Shown here piece by piece: positions 1-10,113 of a stretch of 54,670 nucleotides of DNA. The stretch covers positions 1 to 54,670 of the forward strand of contig JADJOO010000011.1 of assembly GCA_016713725.1 (NCBI GenBank), given 5' to 3'. This DNA comes from Pseudomonadota bacterium (GTDB taxonomy: Bacteria > Pseudomonadota > Gammaproteobacteria > Steroidobacterales > Steroidobacteraceae). A model generated the notes under the pieces. That model made no database searches. It saw nothing but the letters and a program-made list of their open reading frames with translations, and had not been told where the DNA came from. Every line of letters begins with the position of its first letter. The stretch's first letter is position 1. A program made the translations under genes and the position numbers.

Positions 1-1668
1 TGCTGCTCGGCGACATCCGGTCCCGCCGGTTTCTCGATGACGCGCGCTCGCCGCGCATTTCGCAGCCGGTGCTCTCCAGCGTGCGGAGCCTGCTGCGCGA
101 GATCGAACAAAGCCAGCGCCTCGAGATCGAGTTCCACGAGAACTGGACACCCCAGGCGCTGCAGCAGGTCGTGCGCGAGAACCTGGGCTCCTGTCAACTC
201 GTCGTCGTCTCGAACCGCGAACCATACATCCACAATCGTGGGCCAGATGGGCGCACGGTCGTCCAGGTACCGGCGAGCGGCATGGTGACCGCGCTCGAGC
301 CGATCGTGCGTGCGTGCTCCGGCATCTGGGTCGCGCATGGCAGTGGCACCGACGATCGCCTGGTCGTGGACAAGCATGACCATGTCAGGGTGCCGCCGGA
401 GGATCCCGCGTACACGCTGCGGCGCGTCTGGCTGACCACAGAGGAAGAAGAGGGCTACTACTACGGCTTCTCAAACGAGGGCATGTGGCCGCTGTGCCAC
501 CTCGCCTATGTCCGACCGGCCTTTCGTGAGCCGGACTGGACCGCCTATCGGGCCGTCAACGAAAAGTTCGCCAAGGTGGTCGCGACCGAGGCGGCCGGGG
601 AGTCCCCGGTCATTCTCATCCAGGACTTTCATTTCGCCTTGCTGCCGCGCGCTGCTCCGCGAGCGCAAGCCAAAGGCGACGATTGCGCTGTTCTGGCACA
701 TCCCGTGGCCAAACGCCGAAACGTTCGGCGTCTGCCCGTGGAAGCGCGAGATGCTGACGCACATGCTGGGCGCCGACATACTCGGCTTACACACGCGGTA
801 TCACTGCCAGAACTTCCTCGCGACCGTGGATCGGCACGTGGAGTGCCAGATCGATCACGAGCACATGACCGTGACTCACAATGGCCACGTCTGTCGCGTC
901 GTCCCGTATCCGATCTCGATCGAATGGCCGCCGCGCTGGCTGGCGACGCAGTCCGAGGTGCCAATCGCGCGCGAGGCGGTGCGGCGTCGATACGGGATCG
1001 GGCGCGAAGTGCATCTCGGGCTCGGCGTGGAACGCTGGGACTTCACCAAGGGCATCGTCGAGCGATTCCTGGCGCTGGAAAAGCTCTTCGACGAGCATCC
1101 GCAGTGGCGCGGTCGCATGTCGCTGCTGCAGGTCGCCGCTCCAACGCGCAGCCGGCTGCCCGCCTATCAGGCGCTGCAGCAGCAAACGCTGGCAGAAGCG
1201 GAACGCATCAACGGGAAGTTCGGCAGGAACGACTGGCGGCCGATCGTGCTTGTCGGCGAACACCAGGAGCCGGCACAGGTGTTCGAACTCTACCGTGCCA
1301 CCGACTTCTGCGTGGTCAACAGCCTGCATGACGGCATGAATCTCGTCGCCAAGGAATTTGTCTCGGCCCGGGACGACGAGGACGGCGTCCTCATCCTGAG
1401 CACGCTGGCGGGTGCATCGCGCGAACTCGTCGAGGCCCTGCTCGTCAATCCGTTCGACATCGGCGAGACGGCGGACGCGATTCGCGTCGCACTCGAGATG
1501 TCGCGCGACGAGCGGCGGCAGCGCATGCAACTCATGCGTCGCACCGTAAAAGAGAACAACGTCTACCGCTGGGCTGGCCGCATGCTGATGGATGTGGCGC
1601 AGGTGCGGCAACGGCAGGCGCTGGCGGAGTCGCGGCCAGGCGAGCGCGTCCGGAACTGGCAACGCTGA
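1..1668 (+). CDS. otsA: Trehalose-6-phosphate synthase (GT20), 5' partial, one frameshift
   Basis: Cytoplasmic glycosyltransferase that joins glucose from UDP-glucose to glucose-6-phosphate to make trehalose-6-phosphate, a step toward the osmoprotectant trehalose. The frame is open from base 3, so the start lies outside the window. Family blocks are visible in order: SNREPYIHN, QDFHFALLPR, FWHIPWPN, GVERWDFTKG and LHDGMNLVAKEFV (nucleotide-sugar side). The segment before SNREP fits the longer bacterial GT20 type with an extra N-terminal domain. The frame changes once near 650, where dropping one surplus G restores LLPR-LLRER; both halves are otherwise perfect, so a sequencing indel is more likely than a dead gene. 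No trehalose phosphatase gene is seen next to it inside the window. Confidence 0.87.
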
Positions 1669-1677
1669 CCGCCGGGC

Positions 1678-1694
1678 TCGGGCTTCGCGCCCGA
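1678..1694 (+). terminator. Short hairpin just after the trehalose gene
   Basis: A perfect 6-bp stem (TCGGGC/GCCCGA, 5-nt loop) begins 10 bases after the stop codon at 1668. There is no following T tract, so intrinsic termination is only a possibility. The remaining bases to about 1900 show no gene. Confidence 0.3.
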
Positions 1695-1902
1695 TGTGCA
1701 TCCATTCGTGGTCGAGATGTCTCCAATCCGGCGGCATTTCCGCCCCGTGCCCCTTGACGCGCGGCGCGCGCAAATAACTCGAGAAAACACCGGCTTTGAG
1801 CGATTCGCTTCGCTCCATTCTGGTTCCGATTGCGCCGCGATTTGTGTGAGCCAATTCCGCTCCAGTCGTGGGTTTGAAGTGCGCGCGGGCCAACATGGTC
1901 AT

Positions 1903-1996
1903 CACTGATTCAACAACGGCAAACCCGTCGCAAGGCGGGGACGCAAAGCCTCCGGTCCATCGGCTTACGCCAAGGGATAGCGGGGTTACCGAGAGA
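1903..1996 (+). promoter_or_regulatory. Cyclic di-GMP-I (GEMM-I) riboswitch
   Basis: The conserved GEMM-I blocks are present in order: GGCAAACC at 1918, a stem closed by a GCAA tetraloop (1924-1938), GGACGCAAAGCCTCCGG at 1939-1955 and TAGCGGGGTTACCGA at 1978-1992. The tetraloop and its receptor arrangement match the known aptamer fold. The aptamer ends about 14 bases before the ATG at 2007, and the Shine-Dalgarno-like GAGAGG (1993-1998) directly follows its last conserved block, so control of translation initiation is plausible, though on/off direction cannot be read from the sequence. The exact P1 ends are not determined. Confidence 0.93.
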
Positions 1997-2006
1997 GGAC
2001 CTTGTG

Positions 2007-3179
2007 ATGTTCTTCATAACCAAGTCTTGTAAATCTGCGTTCGCTTCCATCGCCGCCACCGCGCTCCTCGCGCTCGCCACCCCCGCTGGCGCCGCCACCA
2101 ACGTGGCGCCGACAATCTCCGGCTCGCCGAAGACCTCCACGCTCAGTAACCTCGACTACGCTTTCAAGCCTGGTGCCTACGACGCCAATGGCGACACGCT
2201 CAAGTTCTCCATTACTGGCAAGCCGTCCTGGGCCAGCTTCACGACTGCCACCGGCAAGCTCTATGGCAAACCGACCGCCAGTGGCAGGTTTTCCAACATC
2301 GTCATCTCGGTCAGCGACGGCAGGGTGAAACGATCCTTGCCTGCGTTCTCAATCAACGTGACTGCGAACAAGGCCCCGACGATCTCCGGTCGCCCAGGTA
2401 GCAGCGTCGCCGCGGGCTCCGCTTACGCGTTCACTCCCACCGCCAGCGACGCCGACCATTTACCCAAGCCGCTCGCTTTCTCGATTGCCAACAAGCCTGC
2501 ATGGGCTTCCTTCTCCACCACCACCGGCAGGCTCTCGGGCAAGCCGACCAGCGTCGGCACCTTTTCCAACATTTCCATCAAGGTCACCGATGGCTGGAAA
2601 GGCGTTTCGCTTCCCGCCTTTTCGATCAAGGTGCTGTCAGAGAACCGCGCCCCTGTAATTTCCGGCAACCCGGCGACTTCCGCCACCGTCGGCCAGCCCT
2701 ACGCGTTTAAACCCGTAGCAAGCGACATTGACGGCAACGCGCTCAGCTTTGCCATCGTCAACAAGCCCAGCTGGATCGTTTTCGAGCGTGTCACCGGCGT
2801 GTTCTACGGCACGCCCTCGAGCAACGACATCGGCACGCTGCACGGTGTCGTCATCACCGTGAGCGACGGCAAGGCCACCGCCTCGCTGCCCGCATTCTCG
2901 ATCACCGTCGCCGTTGCGCAGACCCGCTCGGCCACGCTGGGCTGGACGCCACCCACCCAGAACGTCGATGGCACACCGATCACCGACCTTGCAGGCTACG
3001 TGGTCAGCTATGGCACGTCCCCCAGCTCGTACGCCGTCTCGCTGCCGATCAACGGGGCGGGCATCACCAGCGTCACGATCGAAGATCTCGAGCCCGGCAT
3101 GCATTACTTCGCGATCAAGGCCGTCAACGCCGCCGGCGCCGTCAGTGAATTCTCCAATGAAGCTTCCAAGCTGCTCTGA
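2007..3179 (+). CDS. Secreted three-Ig-repeat plus fibronectin III protein under riboswitch control
   Basis: A 390-residue exported protein. Residues 1-30 form a signal peptide ending near PAGA-A. Three repeats of about 90 residues follow (about 31-125, 126-220, 221-310), each opening with APTISG or APVISG and carrying KPSWASF-like and GxLxGKP-like strands, typical of He_PIG/cadherin-like Ig folds; a fibronectin type III domain (about 315-390) closes the protein. No catalytic motif or membrane anchor is seen, so an extracellular matrix, adhesin or biofilm role is inferred from the domains and from the c-di-GMP riboswitch in its leader. A GTG at 2004 is directly in front of the ATG; I prefer the ATG because GAGAGG at 1993-1998 is then 8 bases away. 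Confidence 0.88.
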   Translation: MFFITKSCKSAFASIAATALLALATPAGAATNVAPTISGSPKTSTLSNLDYAFKPGAYDANGDTLKFSITGKPSWASFTTATGKLYGKPTASGRFSNIVISVSDGRVKRSLPAFSINVTANKAPTISGRPGSSVAAGSAYAFTPTASDADHLPKPLAFSIANKPAWASFSTTTGRLSGKPTSVGTFSNISIKVTDGWKGVSLPAFSIKVLSENRAPVISGNPATSATVGQPYAFKPVASDIDGNALSFAIVNKPSWIVFERVTGVFYGTPSSNDIGTLHGVVITVSDGKATASLPAFSITVAVAQTRSATLGWTPPTQNVDGTPITDLAGYVVSYGTSPSSYAVSLPINGAGITSVTIEDLEPGMHYFAIKAVNAAGAVSEFSNEASKLL

Positions 3180-3355
3180 TGCAGATCGCGGGCCGATCGG
3201 TCCGTTCAGGATGCATCTCGCGATGTGATCGACGGTGGTCGGCTAGAGTAGCTGCGTATCGACGAACGCCGGGTCCGTTGCTGTTCCATCCAGCTCTGAA
3301 GCAGCCCTGGGCCTCTCATCACGGAAGTAACGCGGCCGACCGATGGGCGCACATT

Positions 3356-6300
3356 ATGACCGATACCAGGAATCGCACTCCACGCTGGCTGCACGCGTTA
3401 CCGGTCATCTACCTGCTGGCCGGCTTCGCGTGGATACTGGGCTCGGACCTGGTCGTCGGCTGGCTGTACCAGGACGACGTTCGGTCGTTGGTGTACGCGA
3501 ACATCCTCAAGGGGCTGCTCTTCGTCTTCCTGACGGCCACGCTCCTCTATGTCATCCTGGGCGTGCGGCGGGCCGATTCGACGGCAGGGTTGCGCAGGCG
3601 CGAGTCCTTTGAGCTGCGCAGGCCGCTGGCGGCATTCGCCCTGGTCGGGCTGGGAATTGCGGCGGCCGGGTACCTCGTCTACCTGCTCGAAGCAGATGGC
3701 ATTCGTGACCGGGCCGCGCAGGAGCTGCAGGCGTCAGCCCGGCGGTCTGCGGCAGAGCTCTCTGCGTGGCATGACGGTCGTGTTCGATCCATCCTGCAGA
3801 TCGCGGACAACCAGCTCACCCTGCGATTTCTCAAGCAGTGGCAACACAACCCGTCCGATCCGCAGCGAGAGCTGTTGCGAGAGCAGCTTGAATTCGTTCG
3901 CGTGAGCCAGGGATATACGGCGGTCGCCGCTTTCACTCGGGACGGCGCACCGCTGGTGGCGGTGGGTCGGCCAATTGTGGTCACTGCGGAGGTTCGTCGG
4001 AGCCTGCGCGATGCCGTGGCCGTGGGTCGCGTGGTCTCGAGCTGGATCACGATAGACGGGGTTCACCGTGGCCGACAACCCGCCCTGGACCTGGTCGTGC
4101 CACTGCACGAGCGGCACGGGGTCGACAGTCGTCCGGCCGCATTGATCGTCGCGCGCACTGCAGTGACCTTGCCGCCCAGTGCCGTTCCCGCGTCCGCTGC
4201 GACACAGAACCTGGATGTCGCGCTGGCCCGCCCGGATGGCGTGGAGATTGGCGTGCTCCAGCGAAGCTCCAGGTCCGGGTTGGTCGGCTACACCCTGTTG
4301 CCCCGTATGCGCAACGACCTGGCAGTCGTGCAAGTGATGCTGGGTGAGCGGGGTACGGCTACTGCTCTCGATACCGAGGATCGAACGGTCGTCGCTACCG
4401 GTTATCCCGTGGGTGCAACGCCGTGGAAAGCGATTGCAGCGATTGACCTGGCATCGATCGAGCAACAGATCCAGCGCCTGATGCTGCTGATCGCCTGCCT
4501 GAGCGCCCTGGGGTTCCTGGCGACGGCCGGCCTCGTGTTGCCGTGGTGGCGCCGGCTGTCCGCTGGCGCAGGTGCCCAGATCAAGCGGGCCGAATTGCGC
4601 GCCGAGGAAATGGCTGCACGACTTGGCTGGGTGACCCGCTATGCCAACGACGTGATATTGCTGATGAGCCTCGACGGGAAGATTCTCGATGCCAATGATC
4701 GGGCGGAAGAGCTGTACGGATACTCGCGAGACGAACTGCTTGCGCTCAGCGTCATCGACCTCAAGCCTACAAGTCCCAGCCAGGCGGCGCTCGCGCAGGC
4801 GCAGTTCAAAACGGTGCAGCGAGGAGGTTCATTGGTTTTCGAAGCGACCCACGTCAACAGGAATGGCGCGGAGATCCCTGTGGAGGTCAGTTCCCGACAG
4901 GTTACCCACGGGAATCAGCGCTACGTCCAGAGCATCATTCGCGACATCTCCGATCGCCGCCGGACGGAAGAGGAGTTGCGCCGAAGCGAGGCCCAGTATC
5001 GACTGCTGTTCCGCGCCAACCCTCACGTCATGTGGGTCTACGAGATCGAGTCGCGGCGCTTCCTGGCGGTCAACAATGCGGCAATTGAGCACTACGGGTA
5101 CACGGAGCCTGAATTCCTCGAGATGACGGTCGGGGACATACGCCCCGACGTCGATCGCGCCCGCCTCGAGGCGCACATCAACGCGCATGGCAGCGAAGAT
5201 CTGCGGCATTCCGGCTTCTGGCGTCATCGCAAGAAGGACGGCACGCTGATCGACGTCGAGATCACGTCCCATAACGTAGTGTTCCGTGACCGTGCCGCAC
5301 GCCTGGTCATGGCCACCGATGTGACGAGCCGGCTGCGGACGGAACGGGCGTTGACGGCAAGCGAGAGGCGCTATCGGAGCCTGTTCGAGAATGCCTCGGA
5401 CGGGATCCTGGTTGTCGGGCCGGATCAGAGGGTGATTACCGCAAATGCCGAGTACCAGGCGATGCTGGGTTACTCGCTCGCGGAGCTGGTCGGCACGGGC
5501 CTGCAGCCCTTGCTCGACGAGTGCGAGCACGTGCGGCTGGATAGCGCAGCAGCAAGCTTGCGTGGCAGTCGGTCGTCCGCACCGGCGACCTGGATTCATC
5601 GCCGCAAGGATGGCAGCCGATTCACGGCGGAGGTCCGCGCCCGGATGCTGCCCGGAGGCGATGCGCTGGTCACGGTTCGGAACCTGACGGAGATTCTTGC
5701 AGCCCGGCGCCGCATCGAGCGACAGCGCGACCTCTACGACCTCCTGTCGCAATGCAACCAGGCCATCATCAAGTTCAGTGACAAGCAGGTACTGCTGCAT
5801 GAAGTCGCGCGCCTGGCCGTCGTGCGGGGGCGCTTCCTGTTCGCATGGGTCGGCGAGATCGCCAAGTCGGGCGATGTCGTGCCAGTCGTCATGCATGGGG
5901 ACGACAGTGGCTACGCGACAGAGCTGCATCTGAATGTGAACGACCTTGCCCCGGGCGGCGCCGGGCCAGCTGGCAAAGGCACTGCAGACCGGGCGACCGG
6001 TCATCGTCAACGACTACCTGAACGACGCAGACCTGGCCCGTTGGCACGAACGAGCACGCGCGCGGCATTGGTGCGATGGCTGCGATTCCAATCCAGACTC
6101 ATGGCAGGTCGACCGCAGTGTTGATGCTGTACGCCAGTGAGACTGGCTATTTCGACGAGGAAATCGTCGGCACCCTGGAGGAGATGACGGCTGACCTGTC
6201 ACACGCGATCGATGCCTTGCTTACTCGCCGGCAATTCGAGGACAGCCGGCTCCTGCTCCAGTCGCTGATCAATGCGGCCGACGCACTGGTATACGCGTTC

Positions 6301-7400
6301 GACCTCCAAGGTCGCGCGGTGCTGATGAACGATGCCTGCGCCAGGGCCATGGGCGGCACTTCCGTCCAGCTGATTGGCCAGACGCGCGACTCGATCATGC
6401 CGCGCGAGATTGCCTTGGCGCACATGGCGAACGACCAGCGCGTCGTCGATCTTGGCGGGACCATTATCACGGAGGAGCGGAACACGGAATCAGGTGTCGA
6501 ACGTGTGTACCTCTCTGTCAAGTATCCACTCAAGGACTTCGAAGGCCGCATATATGCGGTGGGCGGCATCTCTACCGACATCACGGAGTTCCGGAGGATC
6601 CAGCAGGAGCTCGCGGCACCAATCAGTGCCTCGAGGCCAGGGTTGCTGAACGTACACGCGAAGCAGTCGACGCGCGTGCCAGGGCCGAGGCGGCTGATCG
6701 TGCGAAAACCGACTTCCTGAGCAGTCTTTCGCACGAATTGCGGTCACCGCTGAACTCGATCATCGGGTTCACGTCGGTGCTCCTGGACGGGATGGAAGGG
6801 GATCTCACGCCTGCCCAGCAGGAACATCTGCGCATTGTCAGTGATGCGTCGCATCATCTGCTGGCGATCATCAACGACCTGCTCGACATGTCCAGGATCG
6901 AGGCTGGAGCGGTTGTCCTGGAAATCAGGAAGTTCGCAGTCAACAGTGCGCTGCAACGGGTCATGGAGCGGTTCAGGTTCGAGGCAAAGGAAAAAGACCT
7001 CGACCTTCGACTGGAGACGTCCGTGGGTGAAGTCTGGATCATGGGCGACGAGCGGAGGATCGAGCAGATCGTCAGCAATCTCGTCGCCAATGCGATCAAG
7101 TACACGGTCGCTGGGACAGTTACCGTCAGCTGCAGTCGTGAGGTGGACGCAGTCCTCCGGGTTGATGTGCGGGACACGGGTCCCGGCATTCCACTTGAGG
7201 ACCAGAAGCGCCTCTTTACGCGGTTCACGCAATTGAAGCCGACCGATGGCTCGTTGACCGACGGATCCGGCCTGGGGCTCGCGATTGCCTCCGGTCTCGC
7301 TACTGCGATGGGGGGCGAGATCGCCCTGCAGAGCGCCCTCGGCGCCGGTAGCGTATTCTCCTTAATCCTGCCGGTGCAGATCAGAGGTGACGAGCAATGA
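3356..7400 (+). CDS. Membrane multi-PAS/GAF sensor histidine kinase, three frameshifts
   Basis: Sensor kinase of about 1,348 residues. Two N-terminal helices (about 13-35, 46-66) and a third near 90-110 precede a probable extracytoplasmic Cache-type region that ends at a helix near 366-390. Then come three PAS domains (about 420-790), a GAF domain, another PAS, a HisKA domain (FLSSLSHELRSPLNS) and a HATPase domain with N (NLVANAIKY), G1 (DTGPGI) and G2 (GSGLGLAI) boxes. The frame breaks near 5955 and 6065 within the GAF domain and near 6618 before HisKA; each is repaired by one base and the joined text reads smoothly (VAERTREAVDARARAEAADR). No receiver domain is attached. Its stop overlaps the next start (ATGA at 7397), so it is translationally coupled to the HD-GYP regulator. 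I start at the ATG at 3356, directly ahead of the first helix. Confidence 0.85.
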
Positions 7401-8535
7401 CTGCAGATCAGCCTGCGCCCTGTCGCGACGCGCCGGAATCGCTGGCCACAGTCCTGATTGCGGACGACCGGGCGGATGACCGTCGACTGCTGCGAGTCAT
7501 CCTCGAGCGCATGGGTCACCGCGTCGTCGAGGCCGCCAACGGCCAGCAGGCTTTGGAGCTGGCGCAGCTTTCCGTACCAGACCTGGTGATGTCCGACATC
7601 CTGATGCCGGTGATGGATGGCTTCTCGCTTTGCCGGAAGCTGCAGGAAGATGTCGCTTTGCGGCACGTCCCATTCGTGTTCGTGACGGCCACCTATGGCG
7701 AACTGCGTTACCAGGAGTTCGCTTCAGAACTCGGGGCCGCGCGTGTCCTGCTGAAGCCGTTCGACGCCCAGGCCCTGCGCGACCTGGTGCTCGACGTCCT
7801 GAAGCAGGGGGCCCCCTTGGATGCGACCCAGCGCCTCGGGCGTCTCAATGAGAGTGAATTTCACGAAAGACATGCCCAGGCAGTCAACTGGAAGCTGGGG
7901 GAGAAGGTCAACGAACTCGAGTCAGCAAACGCCAGCCTGCGAGCCAGCGAAGCACGCACCCAGACGCTGCTCAAAGCCGTGGTGCAGACGATTTCAAAAA
8001 TGGTGGAGACTCGCGACCCGTACACCATCGGGCACGAGCTTCGGGTGGGTGAACTCGCCGTTGCCATCGGCAGGTCGCTCGGCTACAGCAGTGACAAACT
8101 GGAAGGGCTGCGCATGGCGGGCTACCTGCACGACGTCGGCAAGATTGCCGTGCCGTCGGACATACTGATCAGCCTGGTCGCCTGACGGAGACCGAGTTCG
8201 CGCTGATCCAGGCGCACGCCCAGATCGGCTACGACATCCTTGCCGGCATTGACTTCCCGACGCCGGTCGCCGAGGTGACGCGGCAGCACCACGAACGAAT
8301 GGACGGCAGCGGTTACCCGCGCGGTCTCGTCGGTGACGAGATCCTGGCGGATGCGCGCCTACTGGCGGTAGCCGATGTCGTCGAAGCGATGATGTCGCAT
8401 CGTCACTACCGTCCATCCCGTGGGCTCGAGCAAGCCCTGGCGGAAATCGAACAAGGGCGCGGTCGACTGTATGACCCGGTGCCGGTCGATGCCTGCCTGA
8501 GGCTTTTTCGGGAGGAGGGATTCCGACTTACCTGA
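7397..8535 (+). CDS. Response regulator with HD-GYP c-di-GMP phosphodiesterase domain, one frameshift
   Basis: Likely partner of the preceding kinase. The receiver domain (about residues 15-135) has the acidic pair ADD, phosphoacceptor Asp in VMSDILMP, Thr in FVTAT and Lys in LLKPF. A linker helix leads to an HD-GYP domain with GYLHDVGKIAVP and, after the break, HHERMDGSGYPRGL, the two signature blocks of enzymes that hydrolyse c-di-GMP. The frame is lost near 8172; adding one C there restores the usual SPGRLTETEF stretch, so a sequencing or recent one-base deletion is likely. As read, the protein would stop at 8185 before the GYP motif and lose phosphodiesterase activity. Confidence 0.87.
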
Positions 8536-8589
8536 CGGTACGAATATAGTTACCGACAAGAGTCACAAAAAAAGGGGGGGGTGAGCGGC

Positions 8590-9009
8590 GTGATTACAGC
8601 GGAGAGCCAACCTTGCGTGCTGGTCATCGACGACGATCCACGATCGCTCAAGCTGATGACGATCGTGCTCGGCAAAGCAGGCTACCGGGTGGCGACGGCG
8701 AGTGACGGCCTTGCCGGGCTAGTGCCTTGCCATTGAGCGGCCGCAAGTCGTGCTGGTCGACCTGTTGATGCCGGGAATCGATGGGTTCGAGTTCTGCCGT
8801 CGCGTGCGTGCGAGGCCGGATCTTGCGGATTTGCCACTCATGCTGTTGACCGCAATGGCATCCATGGAGGTCTCAGCAGCAGGCGCGCAATGCGGGAGTC
8901 AACAGCATCATGGCGAAAGCCATTTGACCGCGCGGAGGTGCTCGAGTGTCTTGCGCGCCTGCAGGACGGGATGCGTGGTGGGTCTGGGCCTGGGAAGCAA
9001 GGGGAATGA
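8590..9009 (+). pseudogene. Single-domain response regulator, frame broken three times
   Basis: A CheY-like receiver: LVIDDDPRS (acidic pocket), VLVDLLMPGIDG (phosphoacceptor Asp), LLTAM (Thr) and IMAKPFDRAEVL (Lys) can all be read, but only by changing frame near 8722, 8875 and 8927. No output domain follows; the protein would be about 140 residues and would act in phosphorelay or by protein contact. I place the start at the GTG at 8590, 8 bases after a run of eight G that serves as Shine-Dalgarno; a GTG at 8581 is too close to that run. The A7-G8 homopolymer just upstream is itself a place where errors are likely. The end overlaps the next gene start. Confidence 0.65.
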
Positions 9010-9840
9010 CTCTGCTGACTGAGACGCGCCCGGAGGCTGGCTGCGCGGCTGCTCGAATCTGCCGGAATCGCGTCTGTGACGGCAGGCTCGGCGAGTGATG
9101 CGCTGGCGCTGCTGCGCGCGAGTCCAGGGATCGACGTGGTCCTGAGTGACATCGTCATGCCGACGACGACCGGGCTCGAGTTCCTCGCCCAGGTGCGTGA
9201 CGAGTTTGCGGATCGCCCATGGCTGCAGTTGTTATTGATCACGGGTCAGGCATCGGTCGAGACTGCCGTCGCCGCGATGAAGCTCGATGCGAGCGACTAC
9301 CTGCTGAAACCCGTGGAGCCCAAGGCCCTGCGCGAATCGGTCACTCACGCACTTGCGCGCGCGGGCAGTATTCGGGAAATCAGCGATACGGCATTGGATT
9401 CTGCCAACGGACTGGCGCTGAAGAAGCTCGCGGATACGGCCCGGGAACTGGCCACCCGGATCAGTGGTTTCGGGGCCGGGCGGAAAGACACCGAGCCGAC
9501 GGTCGAAGCCTTGAAACTGCTGCACCAGCTGCAGGATGCCAGGTCCAGCATTTTCGGCCCGGCGGTCATGCCGGAACCCGCGTGGGAGATGCTTGCCGAA
9601 TTGATGCGCGCGCGACTGGCAGGGCAGCATGTATCCGTCACGAGCCTCGCGCTCGCGTCCAGCAGTCCGATGACGACGGCCCTGCGGCGCATCGAAGACC
9701 TGATCCAGGGTGGGCTCGTCGTGCGGATTCCGGACCCCGGGGATCGCCGCCGAACGCACATCGAGCTGACTCAGGAAGGCGTCATGCGAATGCGACTCTT
9801 CCTCGAGGGGTTTTCGAAGATTGTCGTCGGATCTCGTTGA
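9006..9840 (+). CDS. Response regulator with MarR-like winged-helix output domain
   Basis: The N-terminal receiver domain keeps the phosphoacceptor Asp (VVLSDIVMP), Thr (LLITGQ) and Lys (YLLKPVEP). After a linker of about 60 residues, a winged-helix domain follows (about residues 175-270) with the MarR wing signature DPGDRRRTHIELT, so DNA binding controlled by phosphorylation is expected. This differs from the usual OmpR, NarL or NtrC outputs. The first about 15 codons are doubtful: the frame from the ATG at 9006 must shift near 9020 to join RRLAARLLESAGI, and the acidic pair of the first strand can only be read as a damaged TDDAP. The main frame is clean from 9031 to the stop. Confidence 0.75.
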
Positions 9841-9850
9841 GGCAAACGTC

Positions 9851-10066
9851 ATGAACGATTCGCCTTCCACGTTGCCGCGCGAGGCATCGGAACTCCAGAG
9901 ACTCCTGCACGGGGTGAACGACGAGCTGTCGGTTGCCGTCCTGGAGCTGGCACTCCTGCTGGAGGACGCGCCACTGGATCCGTCCGTTCGATCGTCCGTC
10001 CAGGAATCGCTCACGGCCTGCAATCGATCGGCGTCCCTGCTCCGCGAAGTCTGGCTGCTGCTATAG
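9851..10066 (+). CDS. Small helical protein resembling a lone kinase DHp hairpin
   Basis: A 71-residue protein made almost wholly of two predicted helices (about 12-35 and 41-68). Residues LLHGVNDELSVAVLELALLL match the pattern of the phosphoacceptor helix of HDxNN-type histidine kinases (His, then Asn three residues later, then a hydrophobic heptad), and the second helix (RSSVQESLTACNRSASLLRE) resembles the returning helix. No ATPase domain is attached. By analogy with DHp-like phosphotransferases such as ChpT and Spo0B it could dock receivers or pass phosphate among the neighbouring regulators; this is inference. It begins 10 bases after the REC-MarR gene and is followed by the GAF-GGDEF gene, all in one direction. 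Confidence 0.6.
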   Translation: MNDSPSTLPREASELQRLLHGVNDELSVAVLELALLLEDAPLDPSVRSSVQESLTACNRSASLLREVWLLL

Positions 10067-10113
10067 ACAGCCTGTCCGCTTCGCGCTCCGCGCAACGCCA
10101 GAGGCATCCAAAC

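Noticed and set aside
5950..6650. Programmed ribosomal frameshifting as the cause of the kinase frame breaks
   Set aside because: No slippery sequence with a downstream structure is seen, the breaks are in both directions, and unrelated genes throughout the window show the same damage.
8563..8581. A7-G8 run as a phase-variation switch
   Set aside because: It lies upstream of the start codon as the ribosome site rather than in the coding frame, and the region is generally error-rich; expression tuning is possible but unsupported.
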